64,000 bases of DNA from Taxawa tesnikishii (nom. ined.) (taxonomy: Eukaryota; Ascomycota; Dothideomycetes; Dothideales), in contig JAPDRO010000003.1 in assembly GCA_030247885.1 (NCBI GenBank), positions 248,001 through 312,000 on the forward strand, given 5' to 3'. The notes under the pieces were generated by a model. That model had not been told where the DNA came from. It saw only the letters and a list, made by a program, of their open reading frames with translations, and made no database searches. Both the position numbers and the translations under genes were made by a program. Below, piece after piece: positions 55,131 through 64,000 of the stretch (its first letter is position 1; each line of letters opens with the position of its first letter).

Positions 55131-56398
55131 ATGCCGTCCGAAGACCCCAATGCCGAGCTCTCACGTGCCGAATACTGGGACAAACGCTACAGCGACAATG
55201 CGCCGTCTTACGACTGGCTCCGAAACTTCGACACCGTGAAGCCGTTCTTGACCAAACACCTCCCGCCCGCATCCTCGGCACCCAAAATCGTGCACATGGG
55301 CAACGGAAATAGCGTATGCAGACCTCAGCTGTTCCCTTGTTGACTTTGTTCGATACCCGCAATGCGAGCTTGGTTCAAGAAGTCGGAGGAAGACTGATCG
55401 AGGCGCATCATCCACAGTAGACTCTTCCAGCCTCCCTTCTCTCGTTGCCAGACTCCTCCTACACTTCCCAGACAGCGATCGACTTCTCACCGGTCGTGAT
55501 CGCGAACATGAGCGCCGCACACCCGGGGATCGAATGGCGCGTCATGGACATCCGAGCGCTCGAGTTCGCGAACGGAAGCTTTGATGTCTGCATCGACAAG
55601 GCGACGCTCGATGCCATGCTGTATGGTAGTCTATGGGATCCGGAAGATGAGGTCAGAGACAATGTTAAGAGATATGTGGACGAGGTACGTAGGAATTTCC
55701 ACACAACACGCAGCGGTAGTGCAACTGGGAAACAGTGTTCTCGACGGGTCAGTCGAGGTAAGGTGCTCGAGGCTGTTGCATGGTAACAGGGATGTCCCCC
55801 TCTTGCACAGATAAAGCGCACATGCACATGGCCGCCTTGTTCCAGTGACAACTCGGGAAGTAGGATGTTGCTGGTACACGATCCAAGCTTTGCTCAAACC
55901 TCACTTAAGCTTCGTTTTGGCATCGTTTGGACTTTACTTGAGCTTGACTCAGGCTTCACTTGAGCTTTAGTTAATCACTTGGGCTTCACTTATGGCTGGA
56001 GGACGTCGAGAGAAGCATAGGCGATCGTTGAGGGAAGAACACGTGACAAGGCAAAGCAAACTGTTCGTACCTATGAGAAACGACGGTAGTGAGAACAGCA
56101 AGGGTAATCGCCGCTTGATTGAGAGCAATTGGACGTGTAATGACCGACTGTTGAGAACACTGACCCACTCAGAGAATGCGTGGTTGAGGAGGAGATGGGT
56201 GAATGCAGCAGCTAACACGCAACAGATCGCACGAGTGCTGAAGCCAGGCGGACTCTGGCTGTACATCACATGGCGCCAACCACACTTCATCCGGCCACTG
56301 ATCCAGCGTCCGGAGGTATGGAGCGTGGAGGTCGAGACGTTGGCAGACGGAGGGGTATGTTCGAATACTTTGGGTTCGTCATGAGGAAGAAAGGGTAA
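55131..56398 (+). CDS. METTL13-type SAM-dependent methyltransferase
   Basis: Three exons: 55131-55313, 55421-55684 and 56226-56398; about 206 residues. The N-terminus AEYWDKRYSDNAPSYDWL and the SAM motif I KIVHMGNGNS are those of the METTL13/ECE2-like group, with D-x-x-x-L motif text MDIRALEFANGSFDVCIDKA TLDAML following and VLKPGGLWLYITWRQPHF near the end. The motif I reads MGNGNS where LGCGNS is usual. Members methylate eEF1A or related targets; the target here is unknown. The second intron is 541 bp, ten times the norm, and carries repeat array E. The frame is lost at GGGG 56352-56355: ADGG continues as MFEYFGFVMRKKG only with a fifth G. Confidence 0.85.
55884..55990. repeat. 11-bp-period degenerate tandem array E (intronic)
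   Basis: Units include CAAGCTTTGCT, CAAACCTCACT, TAAGCTTCGTT, TTGGCATCGTT, TGGACTTTACT, TGAGCTTGACT, CAGGCTTCACT, TGAGCTTTAGT, a shortened TAATCACT and TGGGCTTCACT. About ten units, the longest array here, inside the oversized second intron of the methyltransferase gene. Confidence 0.88.
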
Positions 56399-56769
56399 TC
56401 TGCTCTAACCGACGAAAAAAACGCATTGCGCATGACACGTCGCTGAGGCGTAAAGAAGGGGTTCGACGTTGGTACGTGAGGATTTTGATTATGCCGGTCT
56501 ACATGCGCCCTAACTCCTCCCATAGGCCCCTGAGGCCGCATTGGGAATGCCGAGATTAGGGTACGTCACCCCGGGCTCCAGACATAAGTATTACGGGGAA
56601 GACACGGAACAGAGGACAGGAGAAGAAGAGAAAAACAGGAAAAAGAAAAGAGGTATCTCTGCGCAAATTCCACGTCCAGACCAACCAATCTGCCCCGAGT
56701 AACATTCCATCAAGTCTACAGCAGAAGCAGAAGCATGAAAAAGCCATGCCGTCACTGTCGGCCACTCTC
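56399..56769. other. Intergenic, no supported gene
   Basis: 371 bp between the convergent methyltransferase and septin genes; purine-rich, no gene. Confidence 0.5.
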
Positions 56770-58133
56770 CTAGCGACGTCCATGCGAGCGCGTCACGCTG
56801 CCCTGCAGGCCCTCGACCTCGGCCTCGAGCTGCTTGATAACGGCGTGACTCTGCTCGAGATCCTTGTTGAGACGGTCGCGCTCGCTGATGAGCTTCTGCT
56901 CCCACTGGCGGAATCGCTGCTCTTCGACCTTGACCTGCTCGGTGAAACGCTTCCGCAGAGCCTCCTCCTCTTCCTTGAACTTAGGGTTGTCCAGCTTTCT
57001 CGGTCTGGCCTCGCCGAACTTTCTTGTTTCCATCTGCTGTGCGCGGTAGGCTTCGTAGTGCTGCTCCTCGGTGGTGTGGATGAGATCAAGCATGTGAGTG
57101 CGTATCAGGATAGAGCGCAGCTTCTTGAAGTCACAGTGGTCCTCGTTCTCGACTTCAGCAACACCCCAGGCATATTGGCGACCCTTGACGCTGCGGCCGT
57201 CGGCGGTTTGCACGTCCTTCTCGGAGCCGATGACGGAGAAGGGCATTGCAGCGATGAGTTGACGAGCGTGTGCAAGAGCTGGCTCGTCGTCTTCCTCAAG
57301 TGGTGGCTGGTAGATCCTGATGCCTTGCGCCTCGATCACAGCCCGTACTCTATGCTTGAACCTCGCCAGGTCATGTGGGCTGAGGGTGTCGGCCTTTGCA
57401 ACAACGGGAATGAGGTTCACGCGAGTGCACAGGCGCTTCATGACCTCGATATCCAGCGGCTTCAAAGTGTGTCCGGTAGGTCTGATGAAGTATAGGCAGG
57501 CGTGAACACGGAGGTCGACCTTCTCGGTACGGCGTGGCTGCTGCTCCTGAAGCATGTAGGACTCATGCTGGTCGTCCAGGAACTCGATGATTGGTTGCCA
57601 GGAGTCGCGGTTGTTCACGTAGTCGCCGAATCCAGGGGTGTCAATGACAGTGAGGCGGACTGCAGATTACGACGATCAGCGATGTCGTCCAACCCGTCAA
57701 AAGTTTCGATAGGCGCACCCTTGAAGAACTTCTCTTCCAACTCCGCCTTTGTGATCTCAATCTCCACAGTCTTGTCAACCTGCTTGGCATGGCGGCGTCT
57801 GTGGTCTGCGTAGTTCTTGATGGTGGTGGAGAAGAGGGTGTTGATGAAGGTGGTCTTTCCAAGACCGGACTCGCCAGCAACCTATTCTCTTGTCAGCATT
57901 GAGCAATGTGGAGAGAAGTGATTTGACGGACCATTATCGTGAAGGCGGCACCGCGCTTAGCAACGATCTTGTGACTGTGTTCGAGTTAGTTTCTCCTGGC
58001 ATGGCGGTCCACTCGACGATGCGCATACCGCTGGTTGGGAAGCTGGGCAAGTGGTCAGCCAGAGCGAGCAACATGCCGGACATTTCTCGTTACTCACATT
58101 GGCAATGCCAATCGGGGATGCTGATTCGGCCAT
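56770..58133 (-). CDS. CDC12: Septin Cdc12 (AspC orthologue)
   Basis: Five exons: 58133-58098, 58042-58029 (14 bp), 57974-57932, 57881-57719 and 57659-56770; introns 50-59 bp; 381 residues. The spliced start reads MAESASPIGIAN-LPNQ-RHKIVAKRGAAFTIM-VAGESGLG. GTPase motifs: P-loop GESGLGKTTF, DTPGFGDYVNN, and AKADTL. The text FLDDQHESYMLQEQQPRRTE and ALRKRFTEQVKVEEQRFRQW matches yeast Cdc12 closely and separates it from Cdc3, Cdc10 and Cdc11. A C-terminal coiled coil (about 310-370) is normal for Cdc12. It polymerises into septin filaments at the septum and hyphal tips. No frame damage. The 14-bp exon is unusually small. Confidence 0.95.
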
Positions 58134-58442
58134 GGTCCGGTATTGTTCGAGAGCTCTCTGGATGGGGTCGTTTGGGAATGTGCTAAGGACTGGGAAAGGG
58201 AGCGTTAGTATGTTGTGTATTACAACACCAGATGCAAGCCTCGAACCTGGAAGAGGAGACTAGTAAAGACTGAAGCGAGCGAAGGAGATGTGGTGTACAA
58301 GGAGAACGAGCAGATGCAGGAAACGGTCAATGTTCAACAGACCCTGTCGCGCTGTACATGTGCCTGAGAAAGTGCGGAGCGCAGGAAACACACACTTGCG
58401 CTTGGCGGTGGAAAGGAGAAGGCACGCGCTGAACTTACCCGC

Positions 58443-58474
58443 GTTGGCATTGGCATTGGCATTGGCATTGGCAG
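58443..58474. repeat. Hexanucleotide repeat (TTGGCA)n
   Basis: About five units of TTGGCA in tandem, read directly, within the CDC12/PWP2 spacer. Confidence 0.85.
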
Positions 58475-58524
58475 GGGTCGACGAGCCGATCTGAGTGGCT
58501 CGAGCGACACGGCCACTCAAACCT

Positions 58525-58559
58525 CGACCCTGGCCCTGGCCCTGGCCCTGGCCCTGGTC
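58525..58559. repeat. Hexanucleotide repeat (CCTGGC)n
   Basis: About five units of CCTGGC in tandem, read directly, 50 bp after the first repeat. Confidence 0.85.
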
Positions 58560-58722
58560 GTTTGCGGGGAAGGAAGAGGAAGGTGCCGGCATCGAAGATA
58601 ATCTTTGCGGGAGTGACGTTCCGAAGGTCGGAAAAATAATTCTGTTCGATTTCACGACTGCCTTCGCTGCGGTATCCGGACGCCGTGAAGGAGTTTGGCC
58701 CTGTCGCAGAGAGTGTCGCAGG

Positions 58723-61535
58723 ATGAAGACCGATTTCAAGGTGCGCACATTCTTTATCGTCGCCCTGCGCCTTCCCTTCACTTTACTTACTTTCTTCACC
58801 TCGCCTGCAGTTTTCCAATCTTCTTGGCACAGTATACCGCAGAGGGAATCTGTGCTTCACCCCGGATGGCACCTGCCTGCTGTCGCCTGTAGGCAACCGC
58901 GTCACTGTATTCGACCTCGTAAAGTACGCGACACGACATCTTACGCACCATGAACACGGCGCATTCTGACAGTCACCAGCAACAAGTCCCACACCTTGCC
59001 CTTCGCTCACCGACGCAACATAGCTAGACTTGCTCTAAACCCTCGGGGAACCTACTTCTATCTGTCGATGAAGACGGCCAGGCCATCCTTACACATGTTC
59101 AGCGGCGAATCTCTCTATACCACTTTACCTTCAAGGGCACCGTCTCCGCCCTAGTCTTCTCTCCCTCGGGACAACACTTTGCTGTCGCGTTAGGACGAAA
59201 GATCGAGACATGGCGGACACCTTCGACGCCTGGAGAGGATGAGGATGGCGGACTGGAATTTGCGCCGTTCGTGAAGCATCGGGAGTACGTGGGCCACTAC
59301 GACACAGTCCAGAGCATCGAGTGGTCGAGCGACTCGCGCTTCTTCTTGAGCGCATCGAAGGATCTGACGGCAAGAGTATGGAGTTTGGATCCCGAGCAAG
59401 GCTTCACGGCGACTACCTTATCTGGACACCGACAAGGCGTTTATGCGGCATGGTTTTCTGCGGATCAAGAGACTATCTGGACAGTGTCGAAGGATGGAGC
59501 GCTCTTCCAATGGGGTTATCTACCCCCGAGGAATGCGCCCGAAACCGACAACCCAATCGATGCAGAGGAGAATCTACGATGGCGGATTGCTGAACGACAT
59601 TATTTCATGCAAGGCCAAGCGCACCTTACATGTGCAGCGTTCCATGCAGATTCGAATCTGCTTGTTGCCGGATTCTCAAACGGCACGTTCGGCTTGTACG
59701 AGCTCCCGGATTTCAACCAAATACACAACCTCAGTATATCCCAGAACGATGTTGACTTCGTAACGATCAACAAGACTGGTGAATGGCTTGCATTCGGGGC
59801 TTCGGCTCTCGGTCAGCTGCTTGTATGGGAGTGGCAATCGGAGTCTTATATCCTGAAGCAGCAAGGCCACTTTGACTCTTTGAACTCACTAACATACTCT
59901 CCTTCAGGCGATCGCATCATCACCTGCGCCGACGACGGCAAAATCAAAGTCTGGGATGTAGCCTCAGGCTTCTGCATAGTAACTTTCACCGAACACACCT
60001 CGGGCGTTACGGCCTGCGAATTCGCCAAGCGTGGCAACGTATTATTCACAGCTTCTCTGGATGGCTCAGTCCGTGCGTGGGACTTGATTCGATACCGCAA
60101 CTTCCGCACCTTCACCGCACCCTCTCGCCTCTCTTTCTCTTCGCTGGCCGTGGATCCTTCGGGAGAAGTCGTCGCAGCCGGATCTCTCGATGACTCCAAT
60201 ATCCACATCTGGTCCGTTCAGACCGGCCAACTGCTGGATCAGCTGGCCGGTCACGAAAGTCCAGTCTCTTCCCTTGCATTCGCACCGAACGGCAGCGCTC
60301 TGGTTTCTGGATCGTGGGACCACACTGTCAGGATATGGTCTGTCTTTGCACGCACACAGACTAGCGAACCGCTCCAGCTACAAGCGGATGTCCTATGTGT
60401 GGCGGTACGGCCGGACTCGAAACAAATTGCTGTTAGCACACTCGACGGACAACTTACGTTCTGGTCACTATCCGAGGGCACTCAAGAAGCCGGTTTCGAC
60501 GGCCGTCGTGATGTCTCTGGTGGGCGGAAGCTTACCGATCGCCGCACAGCCGCAAACGCAGCCGGGACAAAGGCTTTCAACAGCATCAACTACAGTGCTG
60601 ACGGCAGCGTAGTGGTCGCTGGGGGAAACAGCAAATATATCTGCCTCTACGACGTCGGCTCTGGTGTCCTGCTGCACAAGTACACTGTCAGTGTCAACCT
60701 TTCGCTCGAAGGTACACAGGAGTTCCTCAACAGCAAGAACCTCACCGAAGCCGGACCTCGCGGCATGATCGACACACAGGGTGACGCATCCGATCTCGAG
60801 GACCGCATCGACAAGTTTTTGCCCGGCGCCAAGCGTGGTGATGCGGCGCAGAGACAAACCGGACCGGAAATCAGAGTTCCCGGCGTCGCATTCGCACCCA
60901 CCGGACGCGCTTTCTGCGCAGCGAGCACGGAAGGGCTACTCGTATACAGTCTCGACACCACCGTGGCCTTCGATCCGTTCGACCTCGACATCACCGTCAC
61001 GCCGGCATCGACACTGAAGACGCTGCAGCAGAAGGATTACCTGAAAGCTCTCGTCATGGCCTTCCGGCTGAACGGTCCCAAGCTGGTCACGCGAGTGTAT
61101 CGCGCCGTGCCTCCGGCCGACATCGCGCTCCTGGTCAAGGATCTGCCCCTCGTGTACCTCGAGCGGTTGTTGCGGCACATCGCGCAGCAAGCGGACGGAA
61201 GCCCGGCGTTGGAGCTGAACCTCCTCTGGCTCGAAGTGCTGCTCAAGACGCACGGAAAGGTGTTGAAGGACAGGCAGGGCGAGTATGCGGAGGTGCTGAG
61301 GATGGTGCAGAGGGCAGTCGGCCGGATCCAGAAGGAGATCATGGCGGTTGCCGAGGGCAATGAGTTCATGGTGGAGTACTTGCTTGCTCAGCCGAGGAAG
61401 AGCAAGGATGCCGACTTGAAGAGAATAGAGTTGGTGAAGGCGGGCGCGGGAGCCGAAGAAGCAGCAGCAGCAGCTGTGGATGAGGATATGGAAGACGGAG
61501 ATGAAAACGAGGAGGAGTGGATCGGACTTGATTAA
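58723..61535 (+). CDS. PWP2: PWP2/UTP1 WD40 protein of the SSU processome
   Basis: Three exons: 58723-58740 (18 bp), 58811-58923 and 58980-61535; 895 residues after correction. The spliced start MKTDFK-FSNLLGTVYRRGN is diagnostic. Twin WD40 propellers fill about residues 10-680 (GHYDTVQSIEWSSDSRFFLS, GDRIITCADDGKIKVWD, GSALVSGSWDHTVRIW). The Utp12 domain follows (FDPFDLDITVTPASTLKTLQ, RLNGPKLVTRVYRAVP) and an acidic end (DEDMEDGDENEEE). It scaffolds the UTP-B complex on 5'ETS pre-rRNA in the nucleolus. One frame loss: GGGG 59045-59048 must be five G to give NPRGNLLLSVDEDGQAIL, matching yeast. Splice VFDLV-NNKSHTLPF uses the acceptor at 58979. Confidence 0.95.
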
Positions 61536-62417
61536 TGTAACTGTGCTGATAGAATCTTTATACCCTGGCCCCCGAGGCAAACAGTTTTCATAAGGCGCGA
61601 GTGAAACTGGAGGGAGGCTGAAGTAAAGCTCGAGCAGTTGAAGGTCGAGTGAAGCTAAAGCGAGGGGTTTAAATGAAACTTGTTACAAAGATTGAATAGG
61701 GTCCGGTCCACACGCCCTCAGGAATGACGACAATATGGCTCTGCACAGGAGCTCTATACAGTCGCTACAAGACTATACTGGAATTGACAACATCAGACGT
61801 CGAGGCAACTTTTTCCATCACCTCTAGAGTTTCGAACTCCGATCATGTCTGGACGCGATTCTCCATCAGGCCCGATCCAGCGTGGATCGATAAAGCTCAA
61901 ATGCAAACACCCAACGCCGCACTGCGGTACCCCTATGTCAAAGGCTCGGGTACCGCAGACGCTATTGTCGGCTTCCTCAATGGTCTCATTGTTCCGCAGG
62001 GCAGGATGGGAAGCCCCTATGCTGTCAACAGTAGAAAAATTCAAACGTGTGTTTCCGAGATTAGTAGGATAAGATGGTACGACATCGTTGGATAGCGAAA
62101 GCACATTTATACCAGAAAGGCGGACACCTCTCAAACGGGTTGGGAAATCTCGAAGAATGGGGTACGAGTAAGGCTATCTAGAAACAGCGCAAACAGGCAA
62201 GCTCTTGTCCAATAACCTCACACGAAAACCAAACAAAAGATGAAGAGAAACCAAGCCTCAATCATGACAGAATTCATAACAGTAACTCATTCAAACGCCA
62301 GACTTGTGGAGCTGTGTGAACGTGTAAGCATACATCCACCGAAAGTTTCTCACGAAGGAAAATTTACCCAAAGTGACATCTCGTGTCCACCGATAACGGG
62401 GAGTGTATGTCCGTGTA
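61536..62417. other. Intergenic with repeat array
   Basis: 882 bp between convergent genes; contains array F. A forward frame of 123 codons at 61724-62095 has no family resemblance and is left out. Confidence 0.5.
61595..61671. repeat. 11-bp-period degenerate tandem array F
   Basis: Units GCGCGAGTGAA, ACTGGAGGGAG, GCTGAAGTAAA, GCTCGAGCAGT, TGAAGGTCGAG, TGAAGCTAAAG, CGAGGGGTTTA. It begins about 60 bp past the PWP2 stop and shows one phase slip. Confidence 0.75.
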
Positions 62418-63811
62418 TCAATTCTTCGCAACAGCTTCAGGGTAAGCGTTCTCATCCCTGCCACACTCGTCGCTGACAGTCCTCTTCCACTTCTCCAGGG
62501 AGGCAGTGACAGATGTGGGGTCCACCACGTCGTCTCCGTCCTCGAAGATGATGATGTCGCCATGGATATCACCTTCGCCCGTGACGACAGGCACGTCGGT
62601 GACCTCCTTAGTCCCATGCAGGCAAGCCTTCTCGACGGCGAAGACGGACTGCTCAATCTCTTGAGTCAGTTCTGCAGTAGTCTTCTCGGTTTCCTTCTCC
62701 TCAAGTGCAGACACCATGATGTAAGAATCCTTATCGAGGCCGACAGCGAAGAAGTCTTCGGTCTCAAGGTCGGACAAGGGGAGCGCTCGCCGTCGTCCAT
62801 GGCGTCAAGCTTCTGGATCTTGCGGCGAGGTATCTGTGACTTGTGTGTGCCAACAGTGGCTCCGGCTCTGTGTGATGCGGTGGAGCGTGGAATAGGTGCT
62901 TCAAAGTCCGGTGGCGGCACGTTCTCTTTGCCCTTCTCTTCGTCTGCCTTCTTGGTGCTCTCTTCGTCCGACGAAAGGTCGAGGACCGCAGTCGAGTGTT
63001 CCATCATGTTGGATGCTTCCTCCTCCGGGGTGTCTTCATGAATTTCGAAGAACCAGTTCTGTGGCATGCAGTCTTGAATGGTGGCTGCCTTCTTCGGCGC
63101 CTCCTTCGGAGCAGATCTCGTGATTGTACCAGCGAGTGCGGCATCGAGGCTGAATGGCAAACCTGAACAGCCACCGCGGGAGAAGGATGGTGGATCTATT
63201 CGGGTAAACGGAGCTGAGATACGTCGATTCTTGAGGTCGGCTGCACGCTTGGACTTGGGTGAGCGGCCAGCTGGTGCGGTGAGAGGAGCTCGTGGAGAGG
63301 AGCTGTTGGCCTTGCTGCGAGCCATTGGTGTTTGGAAACGGGATGGAATTGTTGATGGTGGAGGCATGCTGGATAGAGGAGATGCTTTGGCCGGGGTGAA
63401 GGAGAAGGAAGAAGTAGAGGCGAGTTTGAAAGCAGAGGGCTTCTTGGGAGTGCCATCGTCACCCTTGCTGCGTTTGGTGGGAGACGCAAAAACGGAAGGA
63501 TCGATGTTCTCGCTATCACAGTCGTCGTAGTCGGAAGGGGCGAGCCGGCGCTTGTTGGAGGAGTTCAGAGATGCAGATTTAAGCGGGCTTGACATGTTAG
63601 GCTTGCCAGCTGCAGTCGGTGTGGATAAGAGGCCTGGATAGTGACAGCATAGTGAGTTGTGGAATCCTTGTATGCTGCATTGGTTTGATTTGGTGATTCG
63701 TTCGGACGTACCATTCTGGCGATTCTTGGCACTGGACAGATGCTGCAATCTAGGACTGTCGAGCACACCAAATGGCTGTCGTACAGCGGACACTGACGCG
63801 TGAGTGGTCAT
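62418..63811 (-). CDS. Conserved fungal protein of unknown function
   Basis: Two exons, 63811-63712 and 63609-62418 (102-bp intron), 430 residues after correction. The start MTTHASVSAVRQPFGVLDSP and the join KNRQN-AGKPNMSSPL fit a family of disordered Dothideomycete proteins with SPSK/SPTK-type basic motifs (FASPTKRSKG, GRSPKSKRAADLKNRR), a more conserved core (PFSLDAALAGTI, MPQNWFFEIHEDTPEEE, HSTAVLDLSSDEES, KGKENVPP) and an acidic C-terminal part (SDLETEDFFAVGLDKDSYIM). CDK-type sites and KEN-like text (GKENVPP) suggest cell-cycle control, which is a guess. The frame is lost at plus-strand GGGG 62778-62781: ERSP passes to LSDLETEDFF only with a fifth base. Confidence 0.75.
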
Positions 63812-64000
63812 TGTGAGTATTGATATCGTCAATCGGGAGGAAAGGCCCTATGTCACGCGTGAGATTGCGATGTCGTCGACGACGGCGGCTATCGTGCACG
63901 GCCGATCGCCCGCTTGAGGTGTCTCTTGCTCAGTGTCGTTTGTTATCACGATATGGCAGAATGATGAGGATATCAATAACGACTCAGCCGAACAGAGAGG
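63812..64000. other. Window end, no feature
   Basis: Probable promoter of the preceding minus-strand gene; nothing else seen. Confidence 0.4.

Larger units (their letters stand above)
58134..58722. promoter_or_regulatory. Divergent spacer CDC12 / PWP2
   Basis: 589 bp between the two start codons, holding both hexanucleotide repeats. The long minus-strand frame that crosses it owes its QGQGQGQG and NANANA runs to those repeats and is not credible as a gene. Confidence 0.5.

Noticed and set aside
58260-58799. Minus-strand frame with GQGQGQGQGRG and NANANANA runs
   Set aside because: The runs come from two hexanucleotide repeats in the CDC12/PWP2 spacer; CDC12 starts downstream with a conserved N-terminus.
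61724-62095. Plus-strand frame of 123 codons
   Set aside because: No recognisable motif and an overlapping frame of similar length on the other strand; support too weak.
1-64000. tRNA, rRNA, CRISPR arrays, and LTR or DNA transposons
   Set aside because: I looked for B-box-like GGTTCGAATCC, long direct or inverted terminal repeats, spaced identical repeats, and reverse transcriptase or transposase motifs and found none convincing.

Overview
This window looks like nuclear DNA of a filamentous ascomycete, most likely a Dothideomycete of the Capnodiales/Mycosphaerellales type. The basis is the gene content, dense packing with genes on both strands, short introns (mostly 45-105 bp, with GTNNGN donors and CTAAC-like branch sites), and several families that I know mainly from that class. 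The class-level placement is an inference. I found no rRNA, tRNA, CRISPR array, or intact transposon.

Layout. 0-7.6 kb: a PPT1-like thioesterase, a ribosomal L1-domain nucleolar protein, a Gly/Pro-rich protein, a 2EXR/F-box-like protein and a PTEN-type lipid phosphatase. 7.6-24 kb is looser and more accessory: a membrane protein, a nitrilase with an in-frame stop, a ricin-B-like membrane protein, an FAD monooxygenase, a GPI-type protein with three Cys-rich modules, a patch of decayed genes (17.9-20.6 kb) and a CocE/NonD-type hydrolase. 24-39 kb is mostly housekeeping and meiotic: a macrodomain protein, a Spo71-type PH protein, a secreted protein, SPO11, the CAF-1 large subunit and a Swa2/auxilin. 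40-64 kb: a GH31 alpha-xylosidase, LOT5/ICln, an NCS1 nucleobase transporter, a 1,505-residue protein of unknown function, PPX1 polyphosphatase, a METTL13-type methyltransferase, septin CDC12, PWP2 and a conserved fungal protein of unknown function.

Two themes cut across the window. First, eleven otherwise normal genes need an extra base to restore the family reading frame, and nearly always the site is a run of G or C that is one base short. I count about fifteen sites. This points to systematic homopolymer under-calling in the assembly rather than to pseudogenes. Second, six intergenic or intronic sites carry degenerate tandem arrays with an 11-bp period and a shared consensus close to TGAGCTTCACT. 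No gene explains them, and they are the most interesting unexplained signal here.

Functional links: SPO11 and SPO71 (meiosis and sporulation) lie within 8 kb of each other. SPO11 and the CAF-1 subunit share a 289-bp divergent promoter. The L1-domain protein and PWP2 both serve ribosome biogenesis. CDC12 and PWP2 diverge from a spacer holding two hexanucleotide repeats. All exon boundaries were placed by eye from splice signals and from family conservation recalled from memory; none was confirmed by transcript data.
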